Source: Bacteroidales bacterium
GTDB taxonomy: Bacteria; Bacteroidota; Bacteroidia; Bacteroidales; UBA12170
Assembly (NCBI GenBank): GCA_016929955.1
Contig: JAFGHU010000116.1
Coordinates: forward strand, 1-49,687
Length of the DNA stretch: 49,687 nucleotides
Reading direction: 5' to 3'
Part shown: one piece after another, positions 44,118-49,687 of the stretch
Layout of the letters: each line of letters opens with the position of its first letter
How positions within the stretch are numbered: position 1 is the first letter of the stretch
Position numbers and translations under genes: made by a program
Notes under the pieces: model-generated
Seen by the model: the letters and a program-made list of their open reading frames with translations, nothing else
The model's database searches: none
What the model was told of the DNA's origin: nothing

Positions 44118-45464
44118 TTATTTGCTTAAAAAGAGTTGATTTACTTTATGCAAGGCATAAGGCATCGAAAAAATAACCACTTTATCATTGGCTTGAATTT
44201 GCAAATTACCAATGGCTATAAAAGACTCATGTCCTCGAATAATACCGCCAATAATAGCACCTTCAGGCATTTTTAATTTTTTGATGGGTTTTTTGGTTAC
44301 CGGAGAGTTGGGCATAGCCACCAACTCAATGGCATCTGCATTAATTCCACTCAAACATTTTACATTGGTTACATTTCCACGCATGGTGTGCCGATTAATA
44401 TGACTTGCCGTAATCAGCTTTTTATTGATAATCGTATCTATTCCAATGTTTTGAGCAATATCGATATACTCAATATTTTCGACCAATGCAATTGTTCGTT
44501 TTACACCCAATTTACGCGCATGCAAGCAGGTAATGATATTGGCTTCGGAACTATTGGTTACGGCTATGAGTGCATCCATATCGCGAATTCCTTCATCTTC
44601 CAAATGATTAATATCGCGGGCATCGCCATTAACAATTAAAGTATTTTGCAGGATGGAGGTTAATTGCTCCGCTCTTACCGGATCTTTTTCGAGCAATTTG
44701 ATATTCATATCATTTTCCAGGCTTAAAGCCGTTTTTTTACCTATTCTTCCGCCGCCGACAATCATAATATTTTTTATTTTAAACGGCTGTTTACCACCCA
44801 ATTGCAAAAGCATTTCAATGCCTTCGGGTTTGGTAATGACATAGGCTAAATCGTTTTCGCGAAAATAAGTATCGCCATTGGGGATAATGGTTTTTCCATC
44901 GCGATGAATAGATACGGCTCTGAAATTCAGCTGAGGAAATTCCTGAGCTACTTGATTAAGTGTTTTATTAACCACCCAAGCATATTTTTCCAAACGAATC
45001 AGAAACAGCTGAAGTTTTCCTTCCGAGAAATCGATAATTTCAGTTGCTGCGGTTTGCTTTAACAAATCAATAATTTCATTGGCGGCAATGCGTTCGGGAA
45101 AAACCATTTGGTCAACGCCTAAATTTTCAAACAAAGCTTCATTCCCATTTTCGAGGTATTCTGTATTTGAAATTCGAGCTATTGTTTTTTTTGCGCCTAA
45201 TTTTTTACCCAGAATACAGGTAACCAGATTGATATTCTCATCGTGTAAAACGGCAATCAAAAGATCTGCATTATCAACTTTGGCTTTTTCAAGTATTTCT
45301 ATCGATGTAGAATCGCCCTCGATGGTTAGCACATCTGTATGAGCACCAATCATTTCTAGCATTTTGGTATGCGGATCCACGACCGTAATATTGTGATTTT
45401 CATCAGACAATAATTGCGCCAAATGAGACCCTACTTCTCCATCACCTGCAATAATAATATTCAT
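44118..45464 (-). CDS. trkA: Trk potassium regulator TrkA (two RCK modules)
   Basis: Cytosolic NAD(H)/nucleotide-binding regulator of TrkH, 448 residues from ATG 45464. Two RCK_N Rossmann domains: IIIAGDGEVGSHLAQLL at the N-terminus and IMIVGGGRIGKKTALSL near residue 230. Each is followed by an RCK_C ligand domain. The upstream ATG at 45500 adds 12 residues (MLGSSQKFNCLK) with no match to the family, so the later start is preferred. First gene of the trkA-trkH operon. Confidence 0.94.
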   Translation of the reverse strand: MNIIIAGDGEVGSHLAQLLSDENHNITVVDPHTKMLEMIGAHTDVLTIEGDSTSIEILEKAKVDNADLLIAVLHDENINLVTCILGKKLGAKKTIARISNTEYLENGNEALFENLGVDQMVFPERIAANEIIDLLKQTAATEIIDFSEGKLQLFLIRLEKYAWVVNKTLNQVAQEFPQLNFRAVSIHRDGKTIIPNGDTYFRENDLAYVITKPEGIEMLLQLGGKQPFKIKNIMIVGGGRIGKKTALSLENDMNIKLLEKDPVRAEQLTSILQNTLIVNGDARDINHLEDEGIRDMDALIAVTNSSEANIITCLHARKLGVKRTIALVENIEYIDIAQNIGIDTIINKKLITASHINRHTMRGNVTNVKCLSGINADAIELVAMPNSPVTKKPIKKLKMPEGAIIGGIIRGHESFIAIGNLQIQANDKVVIFSMPYALHKVNQLFLSK

Positions 45465-45566
45465 TTTTAGACAATTAAATTTTTGGCTACTCCCAAGCAC
45501 TTACCCACTTAGCAGGCTGCGAAATTAACGAAATGTTCTTATTTATTCCCTATTCGATTAGAAATA

Positions 45567-46505
45567 TTAAAATTGAGGCAATCGTTTCAATTGTTCGCGA
45601 TACTCCTCAATCATATTTCTAACAATTTCAGCTACAGATAGTATAGAATCGATATTAGCGCTTACCTGGCCAATTTCCAGCTCTCCTTCTGTTAAATCAC
45701 CTTCGAACATACCTTTTTTAGCACGGCCTTTTCCAAGATGCCCAATCAATTGACTAATTCCTGCCCTTTCATTTTCAAGCGATTTTATTTCTTGATAAAA
45801 CGTATTTTTTAATAAACGCACGGGCACTATCTTTTTAAGCATCAATTCGGTATCGCCTTCTTTTGCTTCGATTACTTTTTGCTTAAAATTTACATGTGCT
45901 GAAGATTCGATTGAAGCTACAAAACGACTTCCTACTTGTACACCATCAGCACCCAAGGCCATTGCCGCAAGCATTGATTTTCCACAAGCAATTCCGCCGG
46001 CTGCTATTAAAGGTATATCAACTGTATTCCTGATCAATGGAATAAGCGTCATTGTGGTGGTTTCTTCAAAACCATTATGTCCTCCGGCTTCAAATCCTTC
46101 GGCTACAATAGCGTCCACGCCGGCATCTACACATTTTAAAGCAAACTTTTTATTGGCTATAACGTGTGCCACTTTTATCCCATGTGCTTTTAAATGCGAA
46201 GTGTATTTAGCCGGATTACCTGCCGAGGTAAAAACAACCGGAAGCTTCTCTTCAATAATAATTTGAATCAATTCATCAATTTGAGGATACAATAAGGGCA
46301 GATTGACTCCAAAAACTTTATCCGTAGCCTTTTGTGTTTTCCGAATATGATCGCGCAATATTTCGGGATGCATTGAGCCCGCGCCTATCAGTCCTAAACC
46401 TCCGGCATTACTCACTGCCGATGCAAGCTCCCAACCACTGCACCAAATCATACCGCCTTGAATTATAGGGTATTTTATGCCAAACAGTTCGCAAATTTTA
46501 TTCAT
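45567..46505 (-). CDS. Nitronate monooxygenase / FabK-like FMN enzyme
   Basis: A 312-residue TIM-barrel flavoprotein. PIIQGGMIWCSGWELASAVSNAGGLG is the N-terminal family pattern, EGFEAGGHNGFEE holds the FMN-contacting segment with the conserved His, and PLIAAGGIACGKSMLAAMALGADGVQVGSRF is the phosphate-binding end. The same fold includes nitronate monooxygenase and enoyl-ACP reductase II (FabK), and motifs read by eye do not separate them safely. It begins 6 bases after the stop of the PNGase F-like gene and could share its transcript. Confidence 0.82.
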   Translation of the reverse strand: MNKICELFGIKYPIIQGGMIWCSGWELASAVSNAGGLGLIGAGSMHPEILRDHIRKTQKATDKVFGVNLPLLYPQIDELIQIIIEEKLPVVFTSAGNPAKYTSHLKAHGIKVAHVIANKKFALKCVDAGVDAIVAEGFEAGGHNGFEETTTMTLIPLIRNTVDIPLIAAGGIACGKSMLAAMALGADGVQVGSRFVASIESSAHVNFKQKVIEAKEGDTELMLKKIVPVRLLKNTFYQEIKSLENERAGISQLIGHLGKGRAKKGMFEGDLTEGELEIGQVSANIDSILSVAEIVRNMIEEYREQLKRLPQF

Positions 46506-46511
46506 TCTCGT

Positions 46512-48143
46512 TTATTTAAGAATCATGAATTGCTGACGAATTTCTGCACCAAAATTGGGTTCAAAATTGCTTAATTCTTGTTTCGTTTTTGTATCGATTA
46601 TTTTTAGTTGACCGGCCTTATTTAAAGGCAAATAAATACCATTACCTTGCTGATCGTAAACAATAAATTCGTAGCAACCGGGCAGCAAATCCAAGTTAAA
46701 TATATAGGTAGAATCGTTTACAAAGTCGGCAGCTTCAAAAAGAGGTATGCCCATATCATCCACCAACTCGATAATATTATCTTCTGCCGATGTATGCGCT
46801 AAAAACTGAATACTCAGCTTATTGGGATAGACAGGAGCTAAATTTAAAGCAGAAGAAAGACGGTTATTTCCCGCGTATTCGTCTTTTTTAAGATTTACTT
46901 CCTCTATCGAAACTGAAAAATCTTTTGGCTTGTTTTTCTGATCGTAAAAATACCAGTTTAAGGGCGGAAGGTAAACGATTTCTTCTTCCATAAAGGCCAG
47001 TTCACCGCGCCACCGGTATTTATTATCCATTTTATTATCTAAGCCGTATTTGATTAAAACGCTATGCAAGGTATCGGCTCCTGTATTTCTAACGCGAATT
47101 ACAGGAGAACTACAAATTGGATTATAACGATTATGTTCCTGGTTTTTATTTGGAGCTAATATTTCGACTACGGCCGCATCATTTTTATATTTGGCATCCT
47201 CGAACAAAATAAGATTGGCCGATACTAGGTAATTCTGAAGCTGCTCACTTGGTGTTTTAGTTTCCTGAAACTGCAAAGAAAAATTAAGTGTAGTATCCGT
47301 TCCTAATGCGATAAAATGTTTAAAAACACGCAATCCCTGGCCCGGACACCAATTTGCTCTTGAATACGTCCAAGGGCCACTTTGTGGAAATCGTGCATTT
47401 AAGCTGCAATCGTCGCGCCAAATGGGGCGTTTCGCAATTAATACTCCATTTGCTTTTAAGAAATAAAACTTGCTGCAAACGGTTTCGCTTGGTGGAGTAA
47501 TTTCCCGGCCTTTTCCCGATAAATAAATTTCGAGTTGAGCATATTTAATCTTCTCAGATAAGTTAATTTTTCTGGGTTTAATCTGCTGATTTATTGGTTT
47601 AGTTTTATCGCCATAAGCCAATCCGTTGACGTCGCTATGCCATAAATTTACAATTTGGTTCACTTTTGCAGGCGGCTCGCCTAATTTCCATTTAAATTGC
47701 AAATCCAATTCGAGCACCTGCAAGGTAAAATTACTTTCAATAATCAAATTTACAGGTTTATAAAATAGTGAGCTATAAGCACTTATATCGAATACAAAAT
47801 TTGCTGAATCTGTTTTGGCATCCAACCAAGGCAGAAAAAAACGGGCAATTTCTATGCGTTCTAGTTTTCCATTGGTTTGACGTTCAAGTTCAATTCGAAC
47901 CACATTTTGAACAAATTTTGTGGTTTTTTTTAAGGCCGGCAATTTTACCTGCAAATATAAATTTTCGAGCGATTTCGGTTCAGGAAAAAGAGCGAGTTGT
48001 TTTAGCTCGGCTTTTCCATTGCTCAAAAAAACCGGCGCCAGAAGACTATCATTTTTCTGAATCGTATCAAGCGTTTGGGCATCAATACTTTTAAAAAAAA
48101 CGATAAACAATAAAAACAGCAGGCGTTTAGGTAGTACCATCAT
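46512..48143 (-). CDS. Secreted protein with PNGase F-like C-terminal domain
   Basis: A 543-residue exported protein (signal peptide cut after IDAQ, residue 23). Residues about 200-330 look like the C-terminal domain of peptide-N-glycosidase F: LEIYLSGKGRE, CSKFYFLKANG, then RFPQSGPWTYSRANWCPG (251-268). PNGase F removes N-glycans from glycoproteins. Where I expect the TGHG-type motif of PNGase F this protein reads SGKG, so catalysis is uncertain. The remaining ~200 residues form a further beta-rich part (AVVEILAPNKNQEHNRYNP, YGLDNKMDNKYRWRG) ending in GAEIRQQFMIL; no typical T9SS sorting domain is visible. Confidence 0.65.
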   Translation of the reverse strand: MMVLPKRLLFLLFIVFFKSIDAQTLDTIQKNDSLLAPVFLSNGKAELKQLALFPEPKSLENLYLQVKLPALKKTTKFVQNVVRIELERQTNGKLERIEIARFFLPWLDAKTDSANFVFDISAYSSLFYKPVNLIIESNFTLQVLELDLQFKWKLGEPPAKVNQIVNLWHSDVNGLAYGDKTKPINQQIKPRKINLSEKIKYAQLEIYLSGKGREITPPSETVCSKFYFLKANGVLIAKRPIWRDDCSLNARFPQSGPWTYSRANWCPGQGLRVFKHFIALGTDTTLNFSLQFQETKTPSEQLQNYLVSANLILFEDAKYKNDAAVVEILAPNKNQEHNRYNPICSSPVIRVRNTGADTLHSVLIKYGLDNKMDNKYRWRGELAFMEEEIVYLPPLNWYFYDQKNKPKDFSVSIEEVNLKKDEYAGNNRLSSALNLAPVYPNKLSIQFLAHTSAEDNIIELVDDMGIPLFEAADFVNDSTYIFNLDLLPGCYEFIVYDQQGNGIYLPLNKAGQLKIIDTKTKQELSNFEPNFGAEIRQQFMILK

Positions 48144-48274
48144 TGAATGTTCGACTAATTTACAAATCTGTATTCAAAATTAATGGATTTTTTTGGACTA
48201 TTGACTCACACCTTAATATCTTTTATCAATCTATACTATTTTATGATTGATCTCTCTTTTTTCCAATAAGGCAT

Positions 48275-49489
48275 TTAGTCCGGATCACTAACTGTTCCGA
48301 CAAACAAAATAGCGTTTGTATATTTTTCTTTTATGGCAAACAAAAAAGGATGATCTACAGCAAAAATATCTCGTGTTGGACCGGCCGATGTAGCACCAAC
48401 ACTTACAGAGGTTACAGCGGCAGCTTCTGTTCCCTCTTCGTTTACCTCGATAAAGGTTTTATGTTTAACTTTTGAAATGGCTAAACTTTCGTCTTTACAA
48501 ATATCCGAAAAATCGGCAGAATCGCTAAAAGCATTGCCCAGTCCTAAGTCTATCAATTCATCGTTAAGTTCATTTTCGTATTCAAACTTAAATTTTGGCA
48601 AAAAAAGTAACTTCGAAGTAGGAACACTCATATTTTGAATGATATCGTTCCAAGTCGGCTCATCCAATTGGCTCAGTAGTTCATTTAGTGAAGAATCGTC
48701 GGTAGGCAATAAAATAATCATCGAATAATTGCCTTGGCCGTAAGGCAATTCAATAGCCGAAAAAGTTGAACCATAAAATACCGAGAACTCTGCATCAGAA
48801 AACATGGTCGCACAATTTTTAACCGAACCATCGGCTAAATAAAAGGGCTTGTTTTCTGTATTATTTTTATCAATCTCAAATTTCCAAACCCCTTTAAAAT
48901 AAATGGCATTGATTAAAAACATACGGTCTTCGGGGTTTATCGCATCAATAATTTGGGGAATTTTATGATTCGTTTTATCATCAACCCAATTGTTTATGAT
49001 ATTCTTGCTGTTGGAATTTGCAAAATCCAGAGCGGAAACTTCAGCATTGTAATACTCTTTATTTGCATCGATAAATTCCGACTCTACCGTAAATCCTTGT
49101 TTATACCAAATCGAATTGGCAATACTGATGTCGACCCGCTTATCTATTTCTAAGAGCGCTTTTGTAAGTTCCAAAGCCGATTGATTGACTTCCAACCTTG
49201 TTTGTCCATCAAAATGCAGCACGTTTTCGAAGGCTGTTTTTGTGTCACCTGCGGCTCCATTATAAGTCATAGATAAGGCTTGCGAAATACTTAGGGGCGA
49301 AATCATTAAATTTTGACTTCCATCAGATTCAAATACTTTTTTTAGAACATCGAATCCAAATTGATTGTTGGCTCGGAGAATTTCTTGCGCTTTTAAAGAA
49401 ATCTCAATGGGAATGGGCTCTTTTTGGATGACCTCTTTTTGACAAGAAAATAAAGACATCGCAACGAATAAGAAAACTAATTTTTTCAT
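48275..49489 (-). CDS. Serpin family lipoprotein (protease inhibitor)
   Basis: A 404-residue serpin counted from ATG 49489, with a lipoprotein signal (LFSC, Cys16). The serpin core is well conserved: NLMISPLSISQALSMTYNGAAGDT near the N-terminus, FLINAIYFKGVWKFEID, the breach region KHKTFIEVNEEGTEAAA, and the C-terminal DHPFLFAI with AILFVGTV. The reactive loop hinge EEGTEAAAVTS is of the inhibitory type. Counting from the hinge predicts a P1-P1' bond at Thr367-Ser368. The residues after the lipid Cys (QKE) resemble a surface-export signal known from Capnocytophaga. The frame extends to 49561 but lacks a signal there. Confidence 0.93.
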   Translation of the reverse strand: MKKLVFLFVAMSLFSCQKEVIQKEPIPIEISLKAQEILRANNQFGFDVLKKVFESDGSQNLMISPLSISQALSMTYNGAAGDTKTAFENVLHFDGQTRLEVNQSALELTKALLEIDKRVDISIANSIWYKQGFTVESEFIDANKEYYNAEVSALDFANSNSKNIINNWVDDKTNHKIPQIIDAINPEDRMFLINAIYFKGVWKFEIDKNNTENKPFYLADGSVKNCATMFSDAEFSVFYGSTFSAIELPYGQGNYSMIILLPTDDSSLNELLSQLDEPTWNDIIQNMSVPTSKLLFLPKFKFEYENELNDELIDLGLGNAFSDSADFSDICKDESLAISKVKHKTFIEVNEEGTEAAAVTSVSVGATSAGPTRDIFAVDHPFLFAIKEKYTNAILFVGTVSDPD

Positions 49490-49590
49490 CGGTCGATTTA
49501 AATTGCATTTGTATTTTACTAAGATGAAAAAAACGCACAAAAGGTTGCGTAGCGAAAACAAAATTCTTTAGCAAGACGATTTGATTGAAT

Positions 49591-49687
49591 TTACAGCAAA
49601 AAAATCCCCTGTTCTGTTATATTAATTAGTTTACTTTTATATAAACTTCCTATGGCTTTTTTAAAGGTTTTCTTGCTCATTTCTAGC
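49591..49687 (-). CDS. CvfB-like S1 RNA-binding protein, 3' end only
   Basis: Partial gene running off the right edge. The last 31 residues read LEMSKKTFKKAIGSLYKSKL and then INITEQGIFLL before the TAA at 49591-49593. This matches the C-terminal winged-helix end of CvfB/YitL proteins (the 'MSKK-FKK-IG-LYK' pattern), which carry S1 domains and bind RNA. The assignment rests on 31 residues. Confidence 0.65.
   Translation of the reverse strand, partial: LEMSKKTFKKAIGSLYKSKLINITEQGIFLL

Noticed and set aside
47768-48094. 108-codon plus-strand frame opposite the PNGase F-like gene
   Set aside because: Shadow of a coding region with a clear signal peptide on the other strand.

Overview
This is a contiguous piece of an AT-rich Bacteroidota chromosome. 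The evidence is lineage-typical content: a GldB gliding lipoprotein, a type IX secretion (T9SS) C-terminal sorting domain on a secreted nuclease, the long 628-residue form of IspG, a fused DAHP synthase/chorismate mutase, an IPExxxVDY-family protein, the dut-TPR-DUF4292-EnvC gene order, and many matches to the Bacteroidota promoter -7 element TAnnTTTG. The class cannot be fixed from sequence alone; Bacteroidia or Flavobacteriia are both possible. No rRNA, tRNA, CRISPR array, transposase or integrase was recognised.

Layout. Positions 1-4836 are an accessory island. Two arrays of a ~168-bp repeat, each unit carrying a near-perfect hairpin, flank five minus-strand reading frames: two tiny membrane proteins, a possible gene remnant, a PD40 beta-propeller lipoprotein, a C10 (streptopain-like) cysteine peptidase lipoprotein and a 67-aa helix-turn-helix protein. 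The first 166 bases of the window recur about 96% identical 4,250 bases later. Positions 4837-8872 hold a small conserved pair (IPExxxVDY, DUF1232), GldB, an outer-membrane barrel and a LolC/E-type permease. Positions 8956-14216 are a tight operon (dUTPase, TPR protein, DUF4292 lipoprotein, EnvC-like LytM factor, ROK protein), followed by an orphan sensor kinase. Positions 16027-22495 carry oligoendopeptidase F, an epimerase-like reductase, and a two-gene phosphorelay (4xPAS kinase, then receiver-kinase). A T9SS-exported endonuclease I follows at 22850-25132 and ends in a clear terminator.

Positions 25229-33340 carry minus-strand housekeeping genes: ispG and an acyl-ACP thioesterase, polA with an MFS exporter, and a large GNAT-like protein. 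Positions 33520-39469 are mixed: thioredoxin-like protein, truncated globin, TPR protein, HdeD-like protein, recJ and aroF/CM. Positions 39471-45464 hold rodA and PBP2 (without mreBCD next to them) and the trkA-trkH potassium system. The end of the window has a nitronate monooxygenase-like enzyme, a PNGase F-like secreted protein, a serpin lipoprotein and the 3' end of a CvfB-like RNA-binding protein.

How it fits together. Most of the window is ordinary core metabolism and envelope biology. The parts most worth a second look are the repeat-flanked peptidase island, promoters that nearly touch start codons (possible leaderless mRNAs), and several tail-to-tail gene pairs with no room for a terminator. 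All functions are inferred from motifs read by eye; no database search was run.
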